This document shows positions 22,379 to 31,530 of a stretch of DNA of 57,304 bases, in pieces (position 1 is the stretch's first letter; every line of letters begins with the position of its first letter). Below the pieces are notes generated by a model. It made no database searches, was not told where the DNA came from, and saw only the letters and a program-made list of their open reading frames with translations. The position numbers and the translations under genes are program-made. This DNA is from Vicinamibacteria bacterium (GTDB lineage Bacteria; Acidobacteriota; Vicinamibacteria; Vicinamibacterales; UBA8438), in NCBI GenBank assembly GCA_022820675.1, contig JAJEFC010000289.1, positions 1-57,304 of the forward strand, written 5' to 3'.

Positions 22379-24430
22379 TCACTGCTGCTCGTCGCCGGTG
22401 TCCTCCTCCATCAGGTAGTCCCAGTGGCGAGCCGCCTGCGACAGGATCGGCGCGAGGTCGCCGGCCAGCAGGTACCCCTGGTCGACGAGGGCCAGCGCCG
22501 CCTCGGTCACCAGGCCGAGATAGGCGGCGCGGCTGCCGTAGCGCTCCTCGATGGAGCGGCGCGAGTCGCCGCGGCGCTCCCGGTCCTCGGCCGTCAGCGG
22601 GAACGGGACGTATGACCCCTGCATGCTCGACAGCACGTCGGTCGGGCCCGCGCCCTCGCGGAACAGGTTCCAGCCGGTGTAGGTGGCCAGCGGCACCGCG
22701 ACCTCCGGCATCATCAGCCCTCCCGTCTCGTTGCCGTCGGCGTCGACCGCCGGCACCAGGGCCGGAAACGCGGACAGCACCTCGGGCGGCTGCTCGGTCA
22801 CGATGCCCCGCGTCCGGAACTCGGGGCCGTAGACGGCGCGGTACGCCAGGTGCGGCTCGGCCGGCTGCCCGACGCCGGGGAGCTCGGGAAAGCCCACCGC
22901 GTCCCACGCGACGAGGTCGCCGTCGGCGATGCGCGGGTAGACGCTGGCCGGGGGCAGCGCCGCGTCGTCGGCGACCCATCCGTTCATCGCCAGCAGCAGC
23001 GGGCGCAGGAACCACGAGTAGTCGTTGGGGTTGCTCGGCTGCTGGCCGCTCGTGCGGCGCGGCGGGAAGCGGCCGGGGCCGTGCTGCCCGCCCGCGAACG
23101 AGTAGATGCGCACGTTGTCCATCAGCGGCGCGTCGGCCGACCCGTCGATGGTCGTGTGGATGAGCGACGCCGCCCGCCCCCAATACTCGTAGGACGAGTT
23201 CGTGTAGAACACCTTCGGCATGTGCCCCGGCTGGATGGCCGAGAGCAGCCCGTCCTGCATGTCCGTCTCCGGGTCGTGCTGCGCGACGTCGGTGAACGGG
23301 AAGATGTCGCTCGGGTAGAGCTTGTTCAGGAAGGGGTGCCCGTCGCGCGAGGGCTGGGCGAACCGGTGGTTGAAGCTGCCGCGCCCGCCGCCGGCGACGT
23401 GCGACATGATGCCGTCGAACGCCCGGCGGTCCCGCTCGTCGCGGTTGTAGCCGTGGTAGAGGAACGTGCGCAGGAAGCGCCCGCTCTGCGACACCCCCCA
23501 GGCGATGGCGTGGTCGATCGAGCCCGCCGACAGCCCCAGCTCGGGGCTCTCGCCGTACTTCATCCGCGAGACCATGTCGCGCACCGCGGCCGGCCCGAGG
23601 CCGACCAGGGCGGGGTCCTTCGCCACGTAGACGATGTCGTAGAGCTTGTGCGGCTCGAAGCCGCCTTCCAGGTACACGCGGGTCGGGTCGTCCACGATCT
23701 CGCCGTTCGCCTCGCGCCGCGCGAAGCGCCACTGGTCGCGCGGCACCACCCGCCGCGGCTGGCCGGCGCCGTCGCGGACGGTCATCACGTTGGCGGGGTC
23801 GTCGGGGTCGGCGACCTCGTAGGCGATGTGGCTGCGGTCGGCCAGCGACCGGTCGAAGGTGCGCTCGTTCACCACCACCTCGCTCCGCACGAGCCCGGTG
23901 ATGGTCGACCCGTCGTCGGTCGCCACCGGCGTGTGCAGCCGCATCTGGCCCTCGCGCACCGGCACGTCGAACTGCCAGCCGAGCCACAGCAGCGAGAAGC
24001 CGTTCTCGAGCAGGAACCCGTCGCCCATCTCGGCGGCGGTGCGCGGAGCGCGGCTGCCGGCGGCGTTGTTGAAGTAGCCGAGCATGCCCTTGCCGCCGCG
24101 GTTCGACACCTCGTAGAGGACGGTGCCGTTGCCGCGGGCGGCGTCGGCCGGCTTCAGCAGGTAGAAGTTGGAGCGGAACTCGACCATGCCGCGGTCGTTC
24201 CGGGGCGCGAGGTCGATGTCGGTGACGACGCGGTTGGCGGGGTTGGCGGGGTCGACCTCGAAGTGGACCATGCCGCTCAACGCCTCGTAGGGGCCGGCCA
24301 AGCCGTAGGCGCGGCCGTCGGCGACGTCGTGGCGGGCGTCGACCTCGATGCGCACCACGTCGGCCGACGCGGTGCCGGCGAGCAGCAGGAACACGGTGAC
24401 GAGCGCGTAAACAGGACGGGTCATGGTCAT
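22379..24430 (-). CDS. exported alpha/beta hydrolase-domain protein
   Basis: 683 aa. The signal peptide is MTMTRPVYALVTVFLLLAGTASA. The family is the large alpha/beta hydrolase domain type seen in secreted proteins of Acidobacteriota and Proteobacteria. The nucleophile elbow is WGVSQSGRFLRTFLYHG (first Ser probable), with FDGIMSHVAGGGRGSFNHRF and YSFAGGQHGPGRFPP later (His candidate), plus VFYTNSSYEYWGRAASLIHT. It is probably a periplasmic esterase-like enzyme of unknown substrate. GGGAGG lies 3 bases before the first ATG and 9 before the second (24424), so the second may be used. Confidence 0.82.
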   Translation of the reverse strand: MTMTRPVYALVTVFLLLAGTASADVVRIEVDARHDVADGRAYGLAGPYEALSGMVHFEVDPANPANRVVTDIDLAPRNDRGMVEFRSNFYLLKPADAARGNGTVLYEVSNRGGKGMLGYFNNAAGSRAPRTAAEMGDGFLLENGFSLLWLGWQFDVPVREGQMRLHTPVATDDGSTITGLVRSEVVVNERTFDRSLADRSHIAYEVADPDDPANVMTVRDGAGQPRRVVPRDQWRFARREANGEIVDDPTRVYLEGGFEPHKLYDIVYVAKDPALVGLGPAAVRDMVSRMKYGESPELGLSAGSIDHAIAWGVSQSGRFLRTFLYHGYNRDERDRRAFDGIMSHVAGGGRGSFNHRFAQPSRDGHPFLNKLYPSDIFPFTDVAQHDPETDMQDGLLSAIQPGHMPKVFYTNSSYEYWGRAASLIHTTIDGSADAPLMDNVRIYSFAGGQHGPGRFPPRRTSGQQPSNPNDYSWFLRPLLLAMNGWVADDAALPPASVYPRIADGDLVAWDAVGFPELPGVGQPAEPHLAYRAVYGPEFRTRGIVTEQPPEVLSAFPALVPAVDADGNETGGLMMPEVAVPLATYTGWNLFREGAGPTDVLSSMQGSYVPFPLTAEDRERRGDSRRSIEERYGSRAAYLGLVTEAALALVDQGYLLAGDLAPILSQAARHWDYLMEEDTGDEQQ

Positions 24431-24481
24431 GGTCCTCCCGGTCCGGAACGGTCCGGCGATATTCGGCTTCTGAACACGCCA

Positions 24482-24487
24482 ATCATA
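24482..24487 (-). promoter_or_regulatory. candidate -10 for the hydrolase gene
   Basis: The minus strand reads TATGAT about 52 bases before the hydrolase start. No clear -35 is seen. The region 24431-24675 holds no gene. Confidence 0.3.
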
Positions 24488-24675
24488 GATCGACCACGCC
24501 GTCCGGCGCGCGCCGGCCGAATCGCGGGCCGACGCGCCTCGCGTGCGGATCCGTTCGTGACCCCGAAGGACCGAGTGACGCTACCTGCGGGGCCGCCGAC
24601 TGCTGGCATGCGGCGGGAATGACTCGTAGCCCCTGCAAGGAACGATGGCCTCGACCACCGGGACCAACGTGGTGA

Positions 24676-25083
24676 CCGTCCGTCGGCGAGACCGAGGTGC
24701 CCGACGCCCACCATCCCATCTCGCACCACCAGCGCGACCCCGAGAAGCTGGCCAAGCTGACCAGGATCAACCTGTACCACGTGCAGCTCTTCGCCGGCTT
24801 CCTCGAACGGCTGCGCGAGACCCCCGACGGCGACGGCTCGCTGCTCGACCACTCGATGATCGTCTACGGCGCGGGCATGGCCGACAGCAACGCGCACGCC
24901 TCGGACGACCTGCCGGTGCTACTCGCCGGTGGCGGCGCGGGCCCCGGCGGACGCCACGTGCGCTACCCCGCCGACACCCCCCTCGCCAATCTGCACCTCA
25001 CGCTGCTCGACCGGCTTGGCGTACCGGTCGAGTCGCTGGGCCACGCGACCGGCCCGCTGCCGCTCGCTGGGGGCGCGGGCTGA
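24676..25083 (+). pseudogene. C-terminal remnant of a DUF1552 protein
   Basis: About 135 codons in one frame, bounded upstream by TGA at 24673. The segments AHHPISHHQRDPEKLAKLTR, YHVQLFAGFLERLRETPDGD, SLLDHSMIVYGAGMADSN, DDLPVLLAGGG and LANLHLTLLDRLGVPVESLG are the conserved C terminus of DUF1552, normally about 430-460 aa and usually exported. The first two thirds and any start are missing, and the usual neighbour (DUF1592 protein) is absent. It is a decayed copy marking a deletion or rearrangement point next to accessory ATPase genes. Confidence 0.85.
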
Positions 25084-25108
25084 GCAGGGAACCTCCGAAC
25101 CTGAACGG

Positions 25109-25177
25109 CCGTCCAATCGGGAGCGTAAACGCCGTCCAATCGGGAGCGTAAACGCCGTCCATCTGGTATCGTAGATG
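25109..25177 (+). repeat. three 23-bp tandem repeats running into a promoter
   Basis: Perfect copies at 25109-25131 and 25132-25154 are followed by a diverged copy at 25155-25177. All start CCGTCCA. The position occupied by GGAGCGTAAACG in copies 1 and 2 is GGTATCGTAGATG in copy 3, giving a -10 (TATCGT, 25167-25172) that ends 7 bases before the GTG at 25180. Confidence 0.75.
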
Positions 25178-25179
25178 CC

Positions 25180-26451
25180 GTGGAGTACCGCCCGCGGCTC
25201 GTGGATGCCGAGCTCGACGCGCTTCTCGAGGGGCTGCCCGCGGTGTCCCTGGAAGGCCCCAAGGCCGTAGGCAAGACCGAAACCGCGCTCCGTCGGGCTC
25301 GCACCGTCCACCGACTGGACGACCCCGGCCAGCTCCAAATCGCCCGCGGCGCGCCGGAGCGCCTCACCAGCGGCGATCCGCCCATCCTCGTCGACGAGTG
25401 GCAGCGTCTGCCGGCGTCGTGGGACCTCGTCCGGCGCGCCGTCGACCGTGACCCCCGCCCGTCGCGGTTCCTGCTGACCGGGTCCGCCGCACCGAGCCAC
25501 GCGCCGACGCACTCGGGCGCCGGCCGCATCGTCACCGTGCGCATGCGTCCGATGGCCCTCGCCGAACGCGCCATCGCCACGCCCACGGTGCGTCTCGCCG
25601 CTCTGCTCCAGGGCGACAGACCGGCGCTCGACGGCGCCACCCCCCTCTCGCTGACCGACTACGCGGACGAGATCACGCGGTCGGGCTTCCCGGCGCTGCG
25701 AAGCCACACCGGACGCCTGCTTCGCGCCCAGCTCGACGGCTATGTCGACCGCATCGTGGAAAGGGAGTTCGTCGAGCTCGGCAAGCCCGTGCGGAACCCC
25801 GGCGCCCTGCGCCGCTGGCTCGCCGCCTACGCCGCCGCATCGTCGACGACGGCGTCCTACGAGGCGATCCGCGACGCCGCGTCCGCGGGCGAGTCCCACA
25901 AGCCGGCGAAGACGACCACCCACCCCTACCGGGTCGCCCTGGAGCAACTGTGGATCATCGAGCCGCTGCCCGCCTGGGCGCCCACCCGGAACCGGCTGCG
26001 GCGGCTCGCCGCCGCGCCCGTGCACCAACTCGCCGATCCGGCCCTGGCGGCCCGACTCCTCGGCGTCGACACCGGAGCCCTGGTCGACGGCGCTCCCGCC
26101 GGGCCTCTCGTCCCGCGCGAGGGCACCCTCCTCGGCGCCCTGTTCGAATCGCTCGTCACGCTCTCGGTCCGAACCTACGCCCAGACCAACGAGGCCCGCG
26201 TCGGACACCTCCGGACCCGCGGCGACGAGCACGAGGTCGACCTCATCGTCGAGCGCCGCGACGGCCGCGTCGTCGCCCTCGAGGTGAAGCTCTCGGCGAC
26301 CGTCGACGACGCGGACACCCGGCACCTCCGGTGGCTCGCCGACCGCCTCGGCCCCGACCTGCTCGACGCCGCCGTCATCACCACCGGCCGCGAGGCCTAC
26401 CGGCGCGCCGACGGCGTCGGCGTCATTCCGGCCGGCCTCCTGACCGCCTGA
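25180..26451 (+). CDS. AAA_14/DUF4143 ATPase
   Basis: 423 aa from GTG 25180, without a Shine-Dalgarno sequence but 7 bases after a -10, so probably leaderless. Walker A is LEGPKAVGKTETA, Walker B-like ILVDEWQRLPASWD, and a sensor region reads RFLLTGSAAP. The C-terminal DUF4143 half has EYADE-like helices (SLTDYADEITRSGFPALR, YVDRIVEREFVELGK) and ends with a PD-(D/E)XK-like core HEVDLIVERRDGRVVALEVKLS. These ATPases are common in accessory regions; their role is unproven, with defence or plasmid-type functions suspected. The neighbours are a DUF1552 remnant and another ATPase in convergent orientation. Confidence 0.9.
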   Translation: MEYRPRLVDAELDALLEGLPAVSLEGPKAVGKTETALRRARTVHRLDDPGQLQIARGAPERLTSGDPPILVDEWQRLPASWDLVRRAVDRDPRPSRFLLTGSAAPSHAPTHSGAGRIVTVRMRPMALAERAIATPTVRLAALLQGDRPALDGATPLSLTDYADEITRSGFPALRSHTGRLLRAQLDGYVDRIVEREFVELGKPVRNPGALRRWLAAYAAASSTTASYEAIRDAASAGESHKPAKTTTHPYRVALEQLWIIEPLPAWAPTRNRLRRLAAAPVHQLADPALAARLLGVDTGALVDGAPAGPLVPREGTLLGALFESLVTLSVRTYAQTNEARVGHLRTRGDEHEVDLIVERRDGRVVALEVKLSATVDDADTRHLRWLADRLGPDLLDAAVITTGREAYRRADGVGVIPAGLLTA

Positions 26452-26466
26452 CGCCCCGGCCTCGTC

Positions 26467-26568
26467 CTAACGCGAGGGCGCTCCGTCTCGGAACGCCTCT
26501 TCGACCGCCTCCCTCCCGGGAAACCGGACCGACCGCGCGTCGTGACCGCCCTTGAGCACGCCGATCAC
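26467..26568 (-). CDS. possible 33-aa coupled small ORF
   Basis: The GTG at 26568 overlaps the stop of the upstream ATPase as GTGA. The product (MIGVLKGGHDARSVRFPGRE then AVEEAFRDGAPSR) has ordinary amino-acid character for a short soluble peptide. There is no homology that I recognise and no independent ribosome binding site. It could be chance or the shifted true C terminus of the ATPase, whose last residues (GGGMESALPPP) look unnatural; a frameshift there would join the two. Confidence 0.3.
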   Translation of the reverse strand: MIGVLKGGHDARSVRFPGREAVEEAFRDGAPSR

Positions 26569-27833
26569 GGCGGCGGAAGCGCCGATTCCATCCCTCCGCC
26601 GCTGCCCTCCTGCCGGTGCAGAAACTCGCCGAAGAGCGGCACGGTGAAGTCGATTCTCCCCTCCCGCGGCGAGTAGCAGAGTCCCTTCGCGATCAGGGAA
26701 TCGCGGAGCCGCTCCGCGACCCCCTGCTCTGCGCCCCCCATGGACCCTCTAATGTCCGCCACTGCCTTGCCGATCCACGAATCGTCATCGGTCCACGTCT
26801 CGATGGCGCGGACGACCTCAGCGTGGTGGGGCGCGTCTCCCAACGACGCCACGACGGCGAGGAACGCCTGTTCCTCCCGGCTGGTCCGGTCGATCCGTAC
26901 GCGAAAGAACCCTGCGTCGAGCTCACGGGTGGCGCGTGGTACGGCGATGTCCACGTCGTCAGCCGTAATCTCAGGTCCGTCCGCCGAGTCCCAGGCGTGC
27001 TTGCCGAACTCCTGGATGAAGTAGGGATAGCCCCTGGTTTCGGTCAGGACGCGATCGAGCGCAGCCCCACGCCATCGGACTCCCTCGGCATCCGCCGGCG
27101 TCGCCAAAGCCGCCCGCGCGTCGGCGTCCGCCAGGCTGTTTATCGTCCGGAAGTGAAAGAGTCGCTCCGCGTAGGTCTTGGCTTCCCCCACGAGCCTGGG
27201 AACCGTCGGCAAGCCCGCCGCGGCCACCATGATCGGCAACTGTTCCTGACTCACCCGATGCAGAGCCACCATCAGGGCGCCGAGGTGTTCCCGGGGCAGG
27301 TTCTGCACCTCGTCGATCGTGACCAGAATCCCGACGCCGCGTACCCGCGCTACCGCGCCAATCTCGAGGAACAATCCGGCCAGGTCGCGATCGAGCAACC
27401 CCGAGTCGGCCGGACCCGAGACCGGATCCAGGCCGATGACCACGTCGCCTTCACCGGGCAGCTTCCACTTGAGCTGAAAGGACTTCAGCACGCCAAGGGC
27501 CCGCCGCGCGCGGTCCACCACGACTCTGCCGGGCGACAACGCTCTCAGCGCCCCATGCGCCAGAGCGCCCATTTCTTCCACGAACTTGAGTTCTTCCGTG
27601 ATCTCCGCGGCGTAATGCACCCACCGGTGACCCTCGGCCAAACGGCCGAACTCCCGGAGCAGCACCGTCTTGCCGACACCGCGCAGTCCCGTCAGGAGCA
27701 TACTGCGGTCCGGCCTTCCCAAGCCGAAGCGCTGGATGGCAACGCTGCAGGTCGCAAGCTCGGCATCGCGACCGACCAGGGCCGGCGGCGGCGCGCCGGC
27801 GCCCGGGCTGTACGGGTTGCGGACCGGATCCAT
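26565..27833 (-). CDS. ATP-binding protein (AAA_16/STAND-like)
   Basis: 422 aa. The opening MDPVRNPYSPGAGAPPPALVGRDAEL is typical of a family of stand-alone ATPases. Walker A is LTGLRGVGKTVLLREF near residue 50 and Walker B GILVTIDEVQNLPREH near residue 170. A sensor/winged-helix region follows (TRGYPYFIQEFGKHAWD; ADIRGSMGGAEQGVAERLRDSLIAKGLCY). These proteins resemble archaeal-type ATPases and the ATPase halves of some abortive infection systems, but no effector is attached. The gene converges with the DUF4143 ATPase. Its function is unknown. Confidence 0.85.
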   Translation of the reverse strand: MDPVRNPYSPGAGAPPPALVGRDAELATCSVAIQRFGLGRPDRSMLLTGLRGVGKTVLLREFGRLAEGHRWVHYAAEITEELKFVEEMGALAHGALRALSPGRVVVDRARRALGVLKSFQLKWKLPGEGDVVIGLDPVSGPADSGLLDRDLAGLFLEIGAVARVRGVGILVTIDEVQNLPREHLGALMVALHRVSQEQLPIMVAAAGLPTVPRLVGEAKTYAERLFHFRTINSLADADARAALATPADAEGVRWRGAALDRVLTETRGYPYFIQEFGKHAWDSADGPEITADDVDIAVPRATRELDAGFFRVRIDRTSREEQAFLAVVASLGDAPHHAEVVRAIETWTDDDSWIGKAVADIRGSMGGAEQGVAERLRDSLIAKGLCYSPREGRIDFTVPLFGEFLHRQEGSGGGMESALPPP

Positions 27834-28279
27834 ACGTTGTCCCGGGCTACTCGTTCATGCTTCCGAAGCCCCGGCAAGAGCAGTCCCACCGGCCTGCCGC
27901 CCTGACGCTGAATCGGACCGCCTGACAGGTCCGCGCCGCGACGTCCCAGTGCCTTCCTGTGTCTTGGGCTCTGTCGTGAAAGCCATGCCCCTGGACAATA
28001 CAAAACACGCAAGAAGCCGAGTCCGAACTCGTCAGTAGCGCCCGCAGCTACCCGGACAGTCGATGACCTCCGAACTCTGGCGTGCCGGTGGACGACAGAC
28101 TCCCGGCCCCAAGGACAGTGATCGATACAAGGTTGCCAACTGCGTCCAGATGCAGCCCGTTTCCACAGGTTCCTGCGCTTGGCACGTGGCAAGGCAATTC
28201 CCGTCACCGTCCCAAGTCAGCTTGCGGCCCAACTCCCGCGCACCACCCTGCCGGGAGTCCGCCGCTTCTACCGCGACTC
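27834..28279. other. 446-base space without a supported gene
   Basis: GC content is a little lower than average. The minus-strand frame 28032-28250 is Cys-rich, but all three frames look equally plausible and there is no start site, so no gene is called. No promoter or terminator is clear. Confidence 0.4.
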
Positions 28280-29146
28280 CTACCCGCCCAGCGGCAGCAC
28301 GAAGCGCCAGCCTTCGTCGAGGCGCTGCTGCAGGCGGCTCGCGCCGTCGCCGATGCCGCAGATCACCTGGTCCTGGGCCTGGCACGCCTCGAGCACGGTG
28401 TCGAACGCGGCCTCTACCTCTGGGTGGTTCCGGTCGGGCGGATTGGGGCCGAGGCCGAGGTCGATGGCCATGTCGCCGGGCACGACCAGGATGGCGCTGA
28501 CCGGGGCGGCGAGGATGTCCTGGATGTTGTCGACCGCCTCCTGCGACTCGATCATCGCCACCGCGAAGAGCTCGCCGTCGGGGTTGAGCGGCCACACGTC
28601 GGCCACGGCGTGGTACTCGACGCTGTTCAGGCCCCACAACCGCGTCGCCCCGCCGGGCCCCCACCCGCGCTCACCGCGGGGCTCGGGCGCCGACGAGCCG
28701 CGGGCCGGCGGATAGCGCATCGCCTGCACCAGCCGCACCGCCTCCTCGCCGCGGTCGACGTGGGGCAGGATGATGCCGAAGCCGCCGAGGTCGAGGACCT
28801 GCTTGACCGCCCACTTGAAGTCCTCGTCGCCGTCCTGCGGAATGCGGATGAGCGGGGTCAGGCTCAGCCGGCCGTCGGCGTCCCGGTCCTCGTTCATCTC
28901 CGCCAGCACCCGCTGCACGCGCTCGCCCGAGAACGGCGAGTGCTCCATGTCGACGAAGCGCCACTCGCGGTTCGCGATCGCCGCGCCGCCCGCCTCCAGC
29001 GCCTCGATCACCTTGTTCAGCCGCCCGCTCTCCTGCGCCCCGGCCGGCGCCGCCGCGAGCCCGGCCGCGGCCACGGCCGCCGCCAGCACCATCGACTGCA
29101 TCCCCCCGCGCCGCGTCGCCGCCCGTCTCGTCTGTCGCTGTCTCAT
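28280..29146 (-). CDS. exported HpcH/HpaI-type aldolase
   Basis: 288 aa from ATG 29146 with GGGGAGG 6 bases upstream. The N terminus has basic residues then a hydrophobic core (MVLAAAVAAAGLAAAPAGAQ), a signal peptide. The mature part is a TIM barrel of the HpcH/HpaI aldolase/citrate lyase family: FVDMEHSPFS, RIPQDGDEDFKWAVKQVLDL, GGFGIILPHVD, VAMIESQEAVDNIQDILAAP and VPGDMAIDLGLG. The metal-binding Glu (MIES) and Asp (GDMAIDLG) are present. Family enzymes cleave 4-hydroxy-2-oxo acids and are cytosolic; an exported version is unusual. Activity is likely but the substrate is unknown. Confidence 0.82.
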   Translation of the reverse strand: MRQRQTRRAATRRGGMQSMVLAAAVAAAGLAAAPAGAQESGRLNKVIEALEAGGAAIANREWRFVDMEHSPFSGERVQRVLAEMNEDRDADGRLSLTPLIRIPQDGDEDFKWAVKQVLDLGGFGIILPHVDRGEEAVRLVQAMRYPPARGSSAPEPRGERGWGPGGATRLWGLNSVEYHAVADVWPLNPDGELFAVAMIESQEAVDNIQDILAAPVSAILVVPGDMAIDLGLGPNPPDRNHPEVEAAFDTVLEACQAQDQVICGIGDGASRLQQRLDEGWRFVLPLGG

Positions 29147-29231
29147 CGGGAACCTCCCCTTCTCGCCACCTCGAATCCGGCATGCCGCCGCGCGTTCGCG
29201 GCCAGGCGGCCGCGTCCGCGTGCGCCGCTCG

Positions 29232-29260
29232 ATTGTAAGCGGCGCGACGAACCGCGGCAA
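29232..29260 (-). promoter_or_regulatory. promoter of the exported aldolase gene
   Basis: On the minus strand TTGCCG (29260-29255) and TACAAT (29237-29232) are separated by 17 bases, the best sigma-70-type promoter in the window. Transcription would start near 29225, giving a leader of about 79 bases. The rest of the divergent space 29147-29595 holds no gene. Confidence 0.5.
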
Positions 29261-29595
29261 TCGCCGACGGCGGCCCGGGTGCACGTCGGATTCGCGCGAG
29301 CCGGTCGGGGCGTGGGGCGCCCTCGACGACATCTGCCCACTTCTCGACGTGAACCCCTGGTCTCCGGCACGTTGACGCCAGTGCCACCGCCGCGCGACCC
29401 CGGGGCCGCAATTCCTGCGCCGTCGGCTGCCCGCCGCCGCTCGTTCCCCATGCGCGCGGGCCGGTCCGCGTGGCCCCGATCTTGCTCCTGAAGCATCGCG
29501 CCGACGGGCCACCGGACGCGCCGTGCTCTCGCACCCGGATCGCGAACGCCGCACGTCCCGCGCGCCGCATGACCGGTACGCCACAAGGAGCGCGA

Positions 29596-30621
29596 ATGCA
29601 CGACCCCGCCTACAAGCAGTTGTTCTCTCGCCCCCGCATGGTCCGCGACTTGCTCCACGGCTTTGCCGCCCGCGGCTGGAGCGACGCCCTCGACTTCGAC
29701 ACGCTGGCCCCCCTGCCCGCCAGCTTCGTCAGCCGAGACCTTCAGCAACGGCACGGCGACCTCGTGTGGCGCGTCCGTTTCCGCGGCGACCGGTGGCTCT
29801 ACCTGGTGCTGCTCCTCGAGTTCCAGGCCACCGTCGATCAGGCGATGGCGGTGCGCATGCTGACCTACACGGCGCTGCTCTACCAGCGGCTCGCCGCCGA
29901 CGGCGTGCTCCGGGCCCACGGTGCCCTGCCGCCGGTGTTGCCCGTCGTCATCTACAACGGCCGGCGGCCGTGGACGGCGCCGGTCGACGTGACGGACCTG
30001 GTAGCGGCCGGCAGCGAGCTGCTGGCGCCGTACCAGCCGTCACAGCGATACTATCTTCTGGACGCGGCCCGCGTGTTGCACGCGAACCTGCCGGCGGGCA
30101 ACCTGGTATCGGCGCTCGTCAGCCTGGAGAAGACGCGCGACACGGCGCGTCTCGTCGGCCCGTTGAAGGTGCTGATCGACCTCCTGCGGGCGGTGGAGGA
30201 CGACGAGTTGACGCAGGTGTTCGTGACGTGGCTCCACCAGGGGCTGCGGGTCGCGGATCAGCTACCGGCCGGCGAGCGGGACCCGCTGGCGCAGTTGCAG
30301 GAGACGCACACGATGCTGGAAGAGAACATGCGGGAATGGACCCGTGAATGGCTCGAGCAGGGCCGCGCCGAGGGCATCGAGCAGGGCATCGAACGGGGCA
30401 TCGAGCAGGGCATCGAGCAGGGCCGCCAGGAAGAACGCGCGCTGCTCTGCCGTCAGGCTGCCCGGAAGTTCGATGCCGCGGCCGCCGCGGGGCTGGCCGC
30501 TGCTCTGGCCGGCGTCGCGGATCCGGACCGTCTCGGACGGGTCGGCGACTGGATCATCGAGTGCGCAACGGCGGAGGACCTGCTCGACCGCGTCCGCGAC
30601 GGCGACCCATCCGGCGGCTGA
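29596..30621 (+). CDS. Rpn-family recombination-promoting nuclease / transposase-like protein
   Basis: 341 aa from ATG 29596, with AAGGAG 6 bases ahead. HDPAYKQLFSRPRMVRDLLHGF is the family start. The PD-(D/E)XK core is DLVWRVRF then YLVLLLEFQATVDQAMAVRML, with VLPVVIYNGRRPW after it. Near residue 252-280 a short coiled stretch repeats EQGIE/ERGIE (EGIEQGIERGIEQG), DNA-repeat based and prone to length change. The C-terminal 70 residues (RALLCRQAARKFDA, DPDRLGRVGDWIIECATAEDLL) form a DUF4351-like module that also ends the two Uma2 proteins in this window. Family members nick or cut DNA and promote recombination. No insertion-sequence ends are seen. Confidence 0.88.
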   Translation: MHDPAYKQLFSRPRMVRDLLHGFAARGWSDALDFDTLAPLPASFVSRDLQQRHGDLVWRVRFRGDRWLYLVLLLEFQATVDQAMAVRMLTYTALLYQRLAADGVLRAHGALPPVLPVVIYNGRRPWTAPVDVTDLVAAGSELLAPYQPSQRYYLLDAARVLHANLPAGNLVSALVSLEKTRDTARLVGPLKVLIDLLRAVEDDELTQVFVTWLHQGLRVADQLPAGERDPLAQLQETHTMLEENMREWTREWLEQGRAEGIEQGIERGIEQGIEQGRQEERALLCRQAARKFDAAAAAGLAAALAGVADPDRLGRVGDWIIECATAEDLLDRVRDGDPSGG

Positions 30622-31062
30622 CGGCGCCGGCGGCGAAGACCCGGCGGCGGCGACGCATCGGCGTCGAAGGCGAGACCGTCGCGCGTTGGGGCGCCACGAC
30701 GGTAAACTGCTCACTTCACGCTGCGTGCACCCGCTGACCTCCCGGTACCGGTACGCCGACACCACCACCCGCCGGCCGGTCGGGCACGTGTCGCCGCGCC
30801 GGAGCGCCGGAGCAGTGACCCGCGGGTCAGAGGGCCGCGAGCACGTCGGTCGCCGTCCCTTTCGACGCATTGACGCAGACGACTTCGCAGTACGCGGGCC
30901 AACCGCGGGCGCCGGCGCCGGCTTGCGCGAGCCCGCCCTCCCGGGTCACCATATCGGCCTGCGGCAGGCAGGATCCGGCGGACGTGCAGTGGCCGATCCA
31001 CCCGAGTCCGCGGAGACGGCACACCAAACACCGGCCGCCCCGACCGCTTGGAAAGGACGCAT
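30622..31062. other. 441-base space upstream of coxS
   Basis: No gene is supported on either strand; the frames present are Pro/Arg-rich by-products of high GC. The promoter of the cox operon should be here but I see no consensus pair. A ribosome binding site (GAAAGGA) precedes coxS. Confidence 0.5.
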
Positions 31063-31530
31063 ATGGCTCAGGTTTCCATCACCGTCAACGGCAGGCAGCG
31101 CACCGCCGAGGTCGAGCCGCGCCTGCTGCTGGTGCACTTCCTGCGGGAGCACCTCGACCTGACCGGCACCCACGTCGGCTGCGACACCAGCCAGTGCGGG
31201 GCGTGCACGGTGCTCGTCGACGGCCGCAGCGCCAAGTCGTGCACCATCTTCGCGGTGCAGGCGGACGGGTCCGAGATCACCACCATCGAGGGACTGGCCA
31301 AGGGCGACGAACTCCATCCCCTGCAGGACGGGTTCTGGGAGGAGCACGGGCTGCAGTGCGGCTACTGCACGCCGGGGATGATCATGTCCTCCGTGAACCT
31401 CCTCGAGGACAACCCCTCGCCCACCGAGGCGCAGATCCGCGAGGGCCTCGACGGCAACTTCTGCCGCTGCACCGGCTACCAGCACATCGTCAACGCGGTG
31501 CAGAACGCGGCCGCGAGGAGGTCGTCATGA
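31063..31530 (+). CDS. coxS: molybdenum hydroxylase [2Fe-2S] subunit (CoxS type)
   Basis: 155 aa from ATG 31063 (GAAAGGA 5 bases upstream). The N-terminal plant-type ferredoxin domain has Cys40, Cys45 and Cys48 ([10 protein letters not shown]) and a fourth in KSCTIF. The C-terminal domain has [11 protein letters not shown] and [11 protein letters not shown], binding the second cluster next to the molybdenum cofactor. It passes electrons from CoxL to the FAD of CoxM. The last codons lie in a 68-bp tandem duplication. Its stop overlaps the micro-ORF start as ATGA. Confidence 0.95.
   Translation: MAQVSITVNGRQRTAEVEPRLLLVHFLREHLDLTGTHVGCDTSQCGACTVLVDGRSAKSCTIFAVQADGSEITTIEGLAKGDELHPLQDGFWEEHGLQCGYCTPGMIMSSVNLLEDNPSPTEAQIREGLDGNFCRCTGYQHIVNAVQNAAARRSS

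Noticed and set aside
25109..25177. Short tandem repeats as a CRISPR array
   Set aside because: The units are contiguous without spacers and no cas genes are present.
28032..28250. Cys-rich short protein or RiPP-like precursor on the minus strand
   Set aside because: No start codon with a ribosome binding site, the other two frames look equally protein-like, and no modifying enzyme is nearby.
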